In this document: positions 42,504 to 53,340 of the stretch, piece after piece | How positions within the stretch are numbered: position 1 is the stretch's first letter | Layout of the letters: every line of letters starts with the position of its first letter | Source: Larix kaempferi | Lineage: Eukaryota; Streptophyta; Pinopsida; Pinales; Pinaceae | Direction: 5' to 3' | Length of the DNA stretch: 64,000 nucleotides | Assembly (NCBI GenBank): GCA_027924585.1 | Contig: BSBM01001719.1 | Location: 33,616,001-33,680,000 of the forward strand | Notes under the pieces: generated by a model | The model's database searches: none | Seen by the model: only the letters and a program-made list of their open reading frames with translations | What the model was told of the DNA's origin: nothing | Made by a program: the position numbers and the translations under genes

Positions 42504-45500
42504 TGTTATCACGCAATTTGTAGTTGCCCCAAAAGATGATCCTATACAGGACGGTAGAGGAGATAGGAAACTAAAGAGGTGACCTAAGAGAGCCTCGATC
42601 CCCAGATGGATTGGTTGTCACGCCAATCGAGGCACTCTTCGCTTTATGCTATCCAAGCCCTAGATAGCAATGGGGGAGACCCAGATCAACTCTTGATAAG
42701 AGAGATCTAACCAAAACACCAGATCAAACCAACAAGCTAGAGTATGCAAGGTGTAAGGTATGATAAACCCTAGATCTATGGAAGAAGTCACAAGATGAGT
42801 TAAGTTTGGATCAAGAGGCTTAAAGGATGTAAATGTTGACCCAATGTGAAAGTACAAGTGACTTATAAGCATGGAAGCTAGATCTAGGATCAAGGCACTA
42901 GCAAATGAGAAAGATTTCTTCTTCCTTGGGAAACATGTCAAAGGTAGAAGGGTTAAGATCAAGATGAGGCTGTCTAGTACCTTTAGATGAGACTTGGTGA
43001 AGGATATGACAATTTCTTAGCTCACAAGTTAAAACCGACATCAAACAACTCAGAAAAAAATGGCTAAGTTTGGGAGTGCGCTAGGGTAGTAGAACAATGC
43101 CTAGGGGATTGGGCAAGATGGAGTTCACCAAGGGTGACACCCTTGAGAACCCACTTTGGGCTAGGCCTAGAGGTAAAAACCCAAAAATCGTTCGCCATGA
43201 TTTGAAGTTGTTTGAGCTAGAGAATTTTGATAAATTTTAGTAGCTTAGGGTTTGAAATAAAATTAGCAGCAGACTAATGGAATAGATAAATAACTCAAGA
43301 AAAACAATGGTACTTACCTACTGTGACTTGCAGATGCCAAGTGCAATGATGTTCCGACCCCCTCGAAGCAATTCCAAGTTGATTTGACAGTCTCCAAGAT
43401 GAAATCGATTTGCCTCCAGTAGCTAATGTGCCCCCCTTCCTGCAGATGACAATGTCAATGAGAATTGGTTTACAGAAAGAGAAAGTAAATGATGTAAGAA
43501 GAATCAGATAAAATAAACATTGATCAAAGATACAATATAAATTACTCCCTGATTATTTAACTCATCCAATGAAGAGATCTAGAGAAACCCCACGAAATCC
43601 TCCAGTGAAATCGCCCTCCTGTAGAGCACACACTAAGCCAAAACGTCTAGCATGGATATCTCATCAAATAACAAGGATGTGAGAGGCTATTAGAGCTACA
43701 ATCAAGCACAAGAGCAATCTATAACGAAGGCACAAGATTTTTCCCAAAATAATTCTTTATTGCCAGAAATCCAGAGCCAAAAGTCCCTTTACAATGAGGG
43801 GGGTCTCTTCTTTAAATACGAATGAGACAGACCAAAACCTTAACGACTTTTTGAATGAGTGGTTCAGATCATAAGATACAACAATAATAATCAACGACTA
43901 AGATGAGCCGGAACAATAATACATGGATCACTCTAAGAGAGGGGGACGTGTTTCCTCAATGACACCCTAGGGGGGACCTATGACATAACATGACTAGGAA
44001 ACCCAACATAACACTTTGTTGGAGGGGTCTAGGAGATACTATCTTCACTAGACTAATGCCCCAACTACATCAAATAACATATACATCATAAAGTGATAAA
44101 AATCACTAGGACGTTTTGCCCCAATAATGCAATATAAAACCCCCATATAATAACTCAGAGGACATGTGGACCCCACTGAAGTTGTAGATTGTGCCGGAAG
44201 GTGTGGGATGCATCACAATAACTCTCTGATCAAACCTCATGCCATTTCCTTGCTTCATTTTCCCAATCGATTTCCTCAGTGACCATTTCTTCCATTGTTA
44301 TTGTCGGAATATCACCTGTAAAGTAATAAAATCCTTGCAACTCTCTTCCAACTGCCCCGAGCACCAATCCGACTGCACCAAAATGTCTGGGAGCATGGTA
44401 ATATGGTAATAACTAGTGGCTGGACCCCATACTCACTCTGTAGCGCCCTAGGAGAACTAGAAAGATCTCAAAATGTGCTGACAGGCCATTTTATATGGCA
44501 AATATGCAATAAAGTGATAAACTGGCCATAACCTCATATGCAAGTACCTGAACTTGATGTCAAAGTGTACCAATGAACTCAGAAGGTCCAAATCTAGTAA
44601 GGATGAGTACTCATACGTCATGTGACCACCTGGATAATCATCTGTAAGCTCAACCATGCTCGGACAATAAAAATAATGGTCTGTAAATAATAATAATAAA
44701 AAAATCCATCAAACCATCACATGAAATCTCTATCTGATGCATGGAACCATCAAATGGGCACCATAGGACCACAAATAATCAATCTCGAACATCATCTGTC
44801 CAACTCATCTTGGATCTTGCGGTTGACTTGGTCAAACTGGGTTGACCAGGTCAAAACTAATCAAAATAATGACCCAGGCTCAAACTGACTGATGTTGGAA
44901 GTGCAAATGGATAAGATATGCTCTAAATATTTCAATAGCAAAACTAAAGTATAAGGTGGCATTCTCTTGGCGATTAAGCAAATATAACATTTAAACATAT
45001 GTCTAGATTAAAGCAATCAACTACTAAGAAGAAGACCTACAAGTGTATACTCATTTTATGGACGTGACCATTTTACGAGAAATGGGTGAAGGTGGAAAAG
45101 ACAAGGCTAGGATAAGGGCCAGACTTTACAACTTCAACACTGTGACACTTCGGATAAAGGGAAAGGGAAGACCACCTAAGCATACGTTGGATAGAAAACA
45201 TACAAGGAATGGCGGTGTCTCACAAATGGAATAAGTTGTTTTTGAGGAGTGCCCATTCAACTTTAACAAATGTCTCCTGCTCACATCCAAGCTTGAATCA
45301 AGCTCCGTGAGGATCTTTTCTAGATCCACCGTGACTGGGTGCACAGTAAATCGTAACTTGAGGTTCTAGGGGACACTTAGAATTAGTTGTCTCTTACTCC
45401 ATCTCACATCCCAACCTGTAGGCTCCGTGAGGAAATAATCATTACATTTCGATCATGGCCAACAGTCTTTAGATTTAACATTTATTTACCTACTGCTTTT

Positions 45501-46588
45501 TAGGCCTTTGACCCCTTGGATTTTGCATGTGCTTAAAAGAACCACTGAATTGCGGCTTTCATCCAAGGTGTTTCACATTTCATTTCATAGCCCTCTTTGT
45601 TATGCTTAAAAGAACAGTTTATTTTCATTTTTACCATGGGCTTGCACTTTCAAGAGATATAACAATGAATCACATAATGCATGTAATGATGGTGGAACAA
45701 TTTGCTTCAAGTCTTAGTTGACTTAACTCAGGCAACTAGGGGGAGTCATCCACAATCAGGACAAAACATTGGGGGCAACCGACCAGAGAGGTCAAGGTTT
45801 TAGAAACCAGCTCACCTAAGCTCAGGAACCAACACCAACGAGTTCTCCTGGACCAAAAGGATCAAGGCTTCGGCAAGTTCTGTTGCACAACTCAGAGCTG
45901 AGACACATAACAACAGGGAATCTATCCAACATAGAGGCATAAGTGGGGAAGTCCTCAATATCATAGGCCAAAGTGTAAGTCAGGTCATAACTAGGAACGG
46001 ATGATAACAAATGGATGGGGAAGGTGACAAGTGAAGCCATAATTAGCAATCCATGAATGGTGGGAATGACCAAGTCCATACTACTAAGAGGGTAAGACCA
46101 ACGAGTATACACAAGAATTTCCAATTCCATGCAATCGAATCACTTCTACTCTAAATAGTCAACCAATAACCACATAATATATCGCCATACCATGACCACT
46201 AAATACTCAGTCAAGCTGCCAAGGTAAGTAAAAGAGCACATTAAAGATATCCAATGCACAACCATATACCTGCTGGGTCATATACCTGTATAAACCGTCA
46301 TTTGAACCATCAACTGTTACTGGAATACTGTTGCTGAATAACTCTGGGCACTGTCATAATAACTGCTTTGTATGGAATAAAATGGCTACCTCAGTCATCA
46401 AATCTGGGGTCATAAGGCTGAAAATATGATGATCCGGGTCTGCTGAAAATATGAGTGATCATAGAATAGTTGCTCATCAACTGTCGATCTCAAGCATCTC
46501 ATAGTAAAGGACTGGATCAGAAAAGTACTGGAATCTGGTCTGAGACTCTGAAGACATGGTAGCCCTAGCTACTATGAATGCGATAACA
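42504..46588 (-). mobile_element. Giant solo LTR C5 (family C), 4085 bp
   Basis: Starts TGTTATCACGC, ends ATGCGATAACA, an imperfect inverted repeat. The flanks TTGTT (before) and TGCCC (after) do not match, so no target duplication is seen. This may reflect mutation, a flank deletion or recombination between two family C copies. TATA-like TTTAAATACG is at 43811-43820. A W-box cluster is at 44821-44856. Element E's leader flanks it on the right. Confidence 0.75.
44821..44856 (-). promoter_or_regulatory. W-box cluster in U3 of C5
   Basis: GGTTGACTTGGTCAAACTGG followed by GTTGACCAGGTCAAA gives four TTGAC cores on both strands in 36 bases, about 1 kb upstream of the TATA-like site. Confidence 0.42.
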
Positions 46589-46690
46589 TGCCCAATCAAG
46601 GAAGTTCATCATCTAGTCTTCCATCAACTTGCATATTGCTCCATATTCAGGATCTTTCCTGCGCCGGTCAAGACAGAACATCAGTACCAT
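46589..46690 (-). other. Leader fragment of copia-like element E
   Basis: This short stretch lies between the primer site of E and C5. A short minus-strand frame reads MVLMFCLDRRRKDPEYG from an ATG just after the primer site, too short to classify. Confidence 0.35.
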
Positions 46691-46702
46691 GCTCTGATAC
46701 CA
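46691..46702 (-). other. Primer-binding site of element E
   Basis: TGGTATCAGAGC on the minus strand, followed by ATGGTACTG. Identical to the iMet site of elements A and B. Confidence 0.85.
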
Positions 46703-47579
46703 TGTTTAATTTTTAGCTACTTTCATAAACTGGTAATTATGAATGCAATTTAAAATTTTCTTTTGCATAATCACACATGAAAGTATCAACTATATGTACG
46801 AGTAGAATAACAAGTTAAACAGTGAAGTAAATATGGCCGAAAGTAGACACATCATGTTATAATAAACATGAAAGTAAACAGATCACATCACATCAATCAT
46901 GCATAGTAGACACCATAATTTACCTTGGGAAAACCCTCTTTCCTTTAGAGGGGAAAAAAACCAGCAACCTTTCTTATGATAGATTCATAATAAAAGAACA
47001 AGTATACATCAAATGACCATGAGCATTTAAAGCCCTTTCACACATAAGGATATACATAAACAGAGAGACCAAGTACTTATCTTTACCATTAAATTCCAAT
47101 AGCACTTAGTTACATGAAGACTGTCAGCATTATGAGTCATCCTAGCATTGCCATGCTAGATCTGGATATCTCATCAAGGGCTGATCGTCAATCCCTAGGC
47201 TAGCTGTAGGTGTTAACACTTCAATCTTTCATCACATGGTGCCATTCTCTATAAACATATAATTGTGCTTTCATGGTAGGAAAAATTTTTGAACTTCAAT
47301 GAGAATAAACCATGGGAGCCTGTAGATGATGATGACTTCTGCAATTCGACACAAACCCTGATTTCTATCATATACTGCTCTGAGATTTGCATGTCATTGA
47401 CTGTTGCCAAGAGAGACTGCTTGTAGATGAAAGATGACTGCTGCCACAAGTCACACTGAACAAATCCTCACTGTTGCATACCACTGAATTTTAACATGTA
47501 GATCAAGAGAAGAAGAAGGCTGCCTGTAGATGAACTCCTTGCAAAAATGACCACTGTCATCAAACCCTAACCAGACTTG

Positions 47580-47970
47580 AGAAAACCTTAGATCTGGAAC
47601 CCTGCTGAAGCAAGACAGAAAATCTGATTGAGCAGATCGGAACTCTGCTGAGCAAGGGCGGAACCCTGATATCAAATCAGAACCCTGTTTGAGGAAGGCA
47701 GAACCCTGCTGCTGCTGATTTCACAGATCAGAACCTTGAGGTTGATCTTCAAGCAGTTCGGAACCCTGTTTGAGGCTGGGCAGAACCTTGAGGTTAGTCT
47801 TTGAGCAAATCGGAACCTTATCTATGCTGATTTGAAACCCTGAGATCAATCTACAAGCAGATTGAAACTCTGTCTATGCATATTTGGAAAATACAGAACA
47901 CTGAGCAGTCTTCATAAATCAGATCAAAACTCTGTCTTTGTTGATTTGGACAACATGGAACCCTGAGCAG
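47580..47970. repeat. Loose CAGAACCCTG/TCGGAACC repeat inside LTR E
   Basis: GGAACCCTG, CAGAACCCTG and TCGGAACCTT-type words recur about ten times with CTGAT and GAGCAG spacers, roughly every 30-50 bases. The repeat lies in the presumed R/U5 part of the LTR. Confidence 0.5.
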
Positions 47971-48097
47971 CCTCCACAAATTGATCATATCTCACTGAGA
48001 TGGAAGAGAGAAAAAACAAGCATAAAACCCCGTAAACTTGTCTTTTGGATCAGAGATCAAGATGTCTTATGTGTTGAGTTCAAATGAGAGATCTTCT

Positions 48098-48106
48098 CTA
48101 TTTATA
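48098..48106 (-). promoter_or_regulatory. TATA box of LTR E
   Basis: TATAAATAG on the minus strand, followed by AGAAGATCTCTCATT, in the usual LTR promoter layout. Confidence 0.6.
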
Positions 48107-48799
48107 TTTCACCTTTGGTATCAATTCCTTAGTTTTAGGAATAAACAAATAGTAAAATCCACTTAGATAGGGTTTTAATATTTTAATTTTTCACTTTTAA
48201 CCCTTCATAAAAGAACTTGATTTTTGACTTATCTTTTGGTCCTTTACTAGTGCGCTCTTAGTCCTTCATTGGGGTTCTTGAACCTTGAATGGGTTTCTTG
48301 GTCCTTTAAGGGGAGTCGTGGTCCTTCAATAGTGGGTTCTATGACCCTAGCTCTTTAGGCAAGTCATCTAGGACCTTTCTCTTGGTCTCTATGGTCCACA
48401 CGTGCCAACTCAAAGTACATCATCATTAATAAAGGACTTTTCTTCTTGACTTGGGCGCTAGGTGTTCATGACCTCTTCTTAGGTGGGCGCTAGGTCTTTA
48501 TGACCCTTCTTCATGGGCACAAGATTTACATGACCTTTTATCAAGTTGTTAGGTCTTCTTGTAATGGATATGGCCCATACATGTCATAAAAGAGATATAG
48601 TGCCCTTCTTTCTTTCATAAGGAATCTTCAAGTTCTCAAATGATCCACACTTTCAATGGCCAAACTTGTCTCCTAGAATCTTCATAAGAAAGGTTTATTC
48701 ATGTTGATCAAGTACATCAACATCCTAGTCCTCGACTAGGTCCTTAGCCCTAGGCTGATGCCAATCTGCTAAGGAATGGCTCTTGAAGCTACCCAAAAA

Positions 48800-49093
48800 T
48801 CAACAGGTAATACATTTGTTAGGAAGGCCCTCAACAAACCAATAATAAGCATCTCCCTCCAGAGTGCTAGTAAACATCTCCATCATATTATCTTCATACA
48901 AAACATTGAAGTTAGCCAGTACCTGAAGGAAGGACATGATGTGACGGATGGCTGGATCACCATTTCCACAAAAAATCGGCAAATAATTTGATATATCCTC
49001 ACCATCATGATAGTTAGGAAAACCTGGGATGTATGAAAAATCGATGGGAGGATATGCACCAGAAATTTGAGTGCCAGACTCTTCATCATCCAT
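48800..49093 (-). pseudogene. Ty3/gypsy-type gag fragment
   Basis: A 97-codon minus-strand frame beginning MDDEESGTQISGAYPP. The stretch LPIFCGNGDPAIRHIMSFL followed by LEGDAYYWFVEGLP matches the start of the plant Ty3/gypsy gag domain, where F.G..DP..H...F and L.G.A..WF..LP are the usual landmarks. It stops after PNKCITC; a weak continuation in another frame runs toward 48723, where LTR E begins. Element E therefore appears to have landed in this gag. The frame lies downstream (minus sense) of a PBS-like repeat and D-family LTR D3, so D is probably the LTR of this gypsy element. Zinc knuckle and pol are not visible. Confidence 0.68.
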
Positions 49094-49180
49094 ATCAACA
49101 TCAACAACAGGAGTCTGAAGTAACCATGGAGCACATCTTGTATTGAATTAGGGGAGTTGTCAGAATGATGAGATTTAAAG

Positions 49181-49485
49181 GTTGCATGGGCTTATCTACA
49201 CACAACAATCTTGACAAATTTATGAGAAACATGGTTTTATCCCTTCAATGGAGTCGCCATGTGAGAAGAAGGACCTGCTAGAATGATGAGCTTTAAAGGT
49301 TGCATGGGCTTATCTACACACAACAATCTTGACAAATTTATGAGAAACAAGGTTTTATCCCTTCAATGGAGTCGCCATGTGAGAAGAAAAATATGCATTA
49401 GAAATCTCTCACAAGATATATATATATATATATATATATTTGCTTTACTTTGTTAAAAAAAGAAAAAACGTTAGTGGAGTCGCCA
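49181..49485 (-). repeat. Tandem repeat with three primer-site-like copies
   Basis: A ~119-bp unit (TTGCATGGGCTTATCTACAC ... GGAGTCGCCATGTGAGAAG) occurs at 49181 and again at 49300, nearly identical. A third GTGGAGTCGCCA is at 49474. On the minus strand each reads TGGCGACTCCA, a primer-site-like motif of plant gypsy elements, ending in the tRNA CCA complement. The copy at 49473-49485 lies two bases from the presumed LTR end (TTTTCA). Confidence 0.65.
49416..49439. repeat. (AT)12 microsatellite
   Basis: Twelve perfect AT dinucleotides between the second and third primer-site-like motifs. Confidence 0.95.
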
Positions 49486-49487
49486 GA

Positions 49488-52400
49488 TGAAAATTAAAGA
49501 TCTACTCTAAACATTCATCAAACAAAGCAAAAACAAAAAGGTGAAAAAACAAAAGTTGTATTCCGAGAATAGAAAGATTTATCTCCTGCAACAACGCAAA
49601 AATGTTGCTGCCTAATACACATCTCGAGTCACATGGTAGAAATTTTTGAGCCACTAGGTGTGTCCTTGGGGGCAAGTCAGGGTCAAGTGCTGTCACTTGA
49701 AAACTCGACTCCTATGTCTAGGCTTACTCCTAGCGAAGCCAAGGGGGGTGGTCTGTAATGACCCTTTTTCAAAATTTTATTAAAATGCCAATTTTTCCAC
49801 TTTTTCCCCAATTTCGACCTTTGACTAGTTTTACTGTTTTGACCTCCAAATCAACCCAAATGTTCCCAAATATTCTGTAGGAGTGTATGAATGGTATTTA
49901 GACTTGAATATTAGGTTCAGGGATGTTTTATGGCCCTCCAAATACTGGTGCAAACTTGATTTGTATTCTGATCAATATATGTAATTTTGACTAGTAATTT
50001 GTGCATCAAATCCCCTCGGGGTAACACTGCAAATGGCCTTCCTAATGCCTCCAAACTCCCACGAATTTATGAACAGAGGTATGTAATGTGTTAAGTATGT
50101 GATTAAGGTCTCATATGCACCATTAATTGATTTTTACTATTGTTTTAACTCTCTCACATTCAATAGCAAAAACCCCCAATTCGACCTTTAGAGAAATGGC
50201 ACTATTTCACCTCTCAATACAAACAAACTGAGTAAAAATGCTTCAAATGCTCAAGTACAGCACATGAAACTTGTAGAATATATCCATGGCAGGATATGAA
50301 TCACAAATATATCAGAGAATCATCCATCCATTTGAAATAATCAACCTTATAGTGTCATACATCAAAGCAATGGGGAAATGGACATTGTTTGCTCATTAAT
50401 CAATAATTTTGCATACAGTCAATGGGTATTTCGACCTGAGAGTCTCTGAATATGAAGAACAGAGGATATGAAGCTATTACAATAAAAAAATATCATATGA
50501 AGTTCTCCCAATGAGTGCAAGATCTCACCCAAAGCGCAATCCCTCAAGGAGCCCGAATATGCCTTCAAAATTGGAAATGGTGGAGAGAAAGTGCTGCACT
50601 AAACCAAACCATGAAACTTCCTGTAGCTACCACCTGCAAATAAAACTCCATTAAAGCACCATGAAAAACCTGAGTGGCCTCTCCAAACACTAACTTGGAT
50701 GGGAATCTTTCACCCTTGAAATTGGCTAAGGCAAGAAATTAGTCATCCACTAGTTCTTTCTTCACAAATGCAATTTTTCTCAAATCATCAAAAGCCATTC
50801 TCATACTTGATTTCTACATTTTATAACCAACATTAGCATTCAAGGGGTCGAAATCCTCTCAATAGATTCAATAAATTTCCATTTAGAAAATATTCCTCAT
50901 TTGCCACTTGTCTCCTAGTTCCAACCTTCCGTCTTCTCCCAAATTTGATTTTTAAGTCTCTTTAGCTTCCCCCAACTCCACGAGCGCCTTCCTTGAGCCT
51001 ATTTTTGGGGCTGACATGTCATAATGGTCAGGTGTAAGAAGTCAGGTCTGAATTTTGTCATAAATGTCATAGATGCTTCATTATTGTTGTCATAAAACTA
51101 GGGAATCTAGTCAAAGTGTCCACTAGTCTCCAATTTGACTCTTTCTCTCCCATGGAGGTTACTATTCCATCCCATTTCGACCTAAGATGCTCAATGCCAT
51201 GTGTTATGACTTACCAACTCACCCAAGAGTGTTCACCTCCCCATGAATTCGAATTGGCAAAAGAGAGCTGCCATGTGTCATTGAAAAATCAAGCTAGTGT
51301 GGGTCCCACCACCTCCATATGTCTCCAAAACCACTTGCCACTTAGAATTTCTCTTGAATTTATTTATTCACCATATTTATTAAATGCTTGAACCCTTCTA
51401 ATGTCTAAATATCATTTATTAGCTTCCTTATTACCATCCCACATGTGCCCATCCAACCTAGGAAACTAGTAGGATTGATGGGATTGTTTTACTATGCACT
51501 TATTTGAATGGGGACATTACATGGTCCCTATTAAAAGAATCTAAGGCTTTTACTCTAGTCAAGAAAAGTTAACAAAATTCTAGGAGTTAGGAAAATGCAA
51601 GAACAACACAACTTCAATATTCACAACATTCATAATCCATCATCATTAAGGCATTAACATTTAACATCATAGATATTCAAAAGTAAGACCAGTGCCAAAG
51701 TAAATGCTAATACAAAGACAATGTGTGCAGTTGGTCTTGGTAGATTTTATTATTAAGGTTATGGTGATTAGTGGGTTTATTCTTGGTGTGACCCACCAAG
51801 AACTTACCCCCTTGAATTGAGCGCAGAAGCAGCTATCCCAAGTGTCCAACAAGGCGAGACATCGGTCTGCTTTGGGTAGCCTTTTGATTCTATATCAAAC
51901 TCTTACTGTGACCTCCCGAATTCTTAAGGAAAAATCTTAAGTGGGTTGTCCTATTAATCTAGTCACTCCAATCCCTTTCTGGTTTGACCAACTGGTCAGA
52001 CTAGACACAGAGTTCCAGAGCATACAGGGAAGAGAGCCTTGGTTGATTTTATAAATTTTAGAATGAGTTTCTTAACTAACTAAAACCACGAATCTCTTTT
52101 CCACGCACCACTTACTCGGGCAAGCCCTTTCGACTGGTATAGTACTTCGAGAAAGCGTGGGGTTTATTTTAAAAGTTGCAAACAAAACAAATCACAAAAT
52201 ATGAATTAAGCAAATTAATTTAAGTTGCGTGTGTGATTGAGTAGTTTAATCTACTGCTAAAGAAGAAAAACTAAACTAAAACTAAAACAACAAAAATTTA
52301 CGCCACGACAGGAGACCAAACGAATCCTCCCAGGAGGGATGGGATGTAGTGGCTGGGTAGCTTGCTTGCTATTTTTATTTTTCTTGTTACAATCACTTTA

Positions 52401-53340
52401 GAAGGGACTCCTTTGATCCTTTATAAATTAGGATCAAAAGGCTTGCAAGTTTGCTTTCGAAAGATCTAGATACAAAGGAAGGCTTCCGAAACCCCTCTAA
52501 ATGGCTTGAAAAGTCAAAATTTTGCTAGAGTGCCTCTCTAATTAATCATCAAAACCTGCAAACCAGCAAGTAAACATCAATAACAAATGCCCAAAAACAC
52601 TTTAAGAGTGTCTTGGGACTTACTAAAAAAATGTCAAAAAACTCTAAGTTAACAAGCTAAGTAAAAGTGCAAAAAATTAACTAAGGCAAGCTAGAAAGCT
52701 TGCCTTCCTAGGATCTTTGTTTTCCCTCCTTAGAGATGGCAAACAAATGTAAAGCACTTAATATGTTAGATCTGACTTTAAATCACGATATGAAGAATTT
52801 CTCTTACTTAGTTAGATCTTCGAATTAAAATTGCAACAAAAAGAGAAAGTACTTGCTAATGATAGATGTAAAATAAAACTTTCAAAGCATACTAACATTA
52901 GTAATCAGATTTAGATCTACTTATATTATGGCTTTCAAATATAGATCTAAAACATTATCAAACCTGTAACCCAAAGAAGATTATAAAAGTTGAATTAGAA
53001 GTGAAGAACCCAAGCTTGGGCGAGAAATAATCGGGCGGATGGAGTTTCCTTTGAAGTGGGAACAAGAGGGACTAAGCTTCCTTCTTGATTTGCTTGAGAA
53101 GAGGCAACATTAACATGCTTGCCACATCCTCGAGCTTAGATAACCTACCAAAATCTCACAGAAAACTTGCACAAGAGAATTAAAAGCTACTGATGTCAAC
53201 CATACAAAAGACTAAAAATATGTGCATTCAAACAAGAAGGTGCAAATATTTCTAAGCATTTTCATATAATTAACAATGAGAAGTAAACATCAAATTCTGC
53301 TTCTCACCCTAATGAAATGTAAATTTCCTTCCAAGGTTAG
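49488..53340 (-). repeat. D-family LTR copy D3, interrupted by solo LTR G
   Basis: On the minus strand the LTR ends CTTTAATTTTCA beside the TGGCGACTCC site. It shares with D1 and D4 the CTCCTAGCGAAGCCAAGG block (49726), the CTCGGGCAAGCCC block (52130) and TTTACGCCACGA (52298). Removing G (49754-51521) restores the GGGGGGTGGTCCCTATTAAA junction as in D1. The right end meets D4 at 53341. No ORF with a domain was seen. Confidence 0.58.
49754..51521. mobile_element. Solo LTR G, 1768 bp
   Basis: Ends TGTAATGACCC and GGGACATTACA, an imperfect inverted repeat with TG...CA termini. TGGTC is duplicated exactly at 49749-49753 and 51522-51526. The host D3 sequence reads through cleanly once one copy is removed. 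No domain-bearing ORF is inside; a 91-codon frame at 51116-51391 is not recognised. Orientation was not determined. Confidence 0.83.

Larger units (their letters stand above)
46703..48722 (-). repeat. 5' LTR of copia-like element E (far end tentative)
   Basis: On the minus strand the LTR ends AATTAAACA directly against the primer site. I place its start at TGTTGATGTACTTG (48722), about 2.0 kb away, because the TG...CA rule is met and gypsy gag-like sequence resumes just beyond. A strong TATA box (TATAAATAG) is at 48098-48106. The matching 3' LTR was not found in the window, so the outer edge is unproved. The 47580-47950 part contains about ten GGAACCCTG/CAGAACCCTG-like repeats. Confidence 0.6.
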
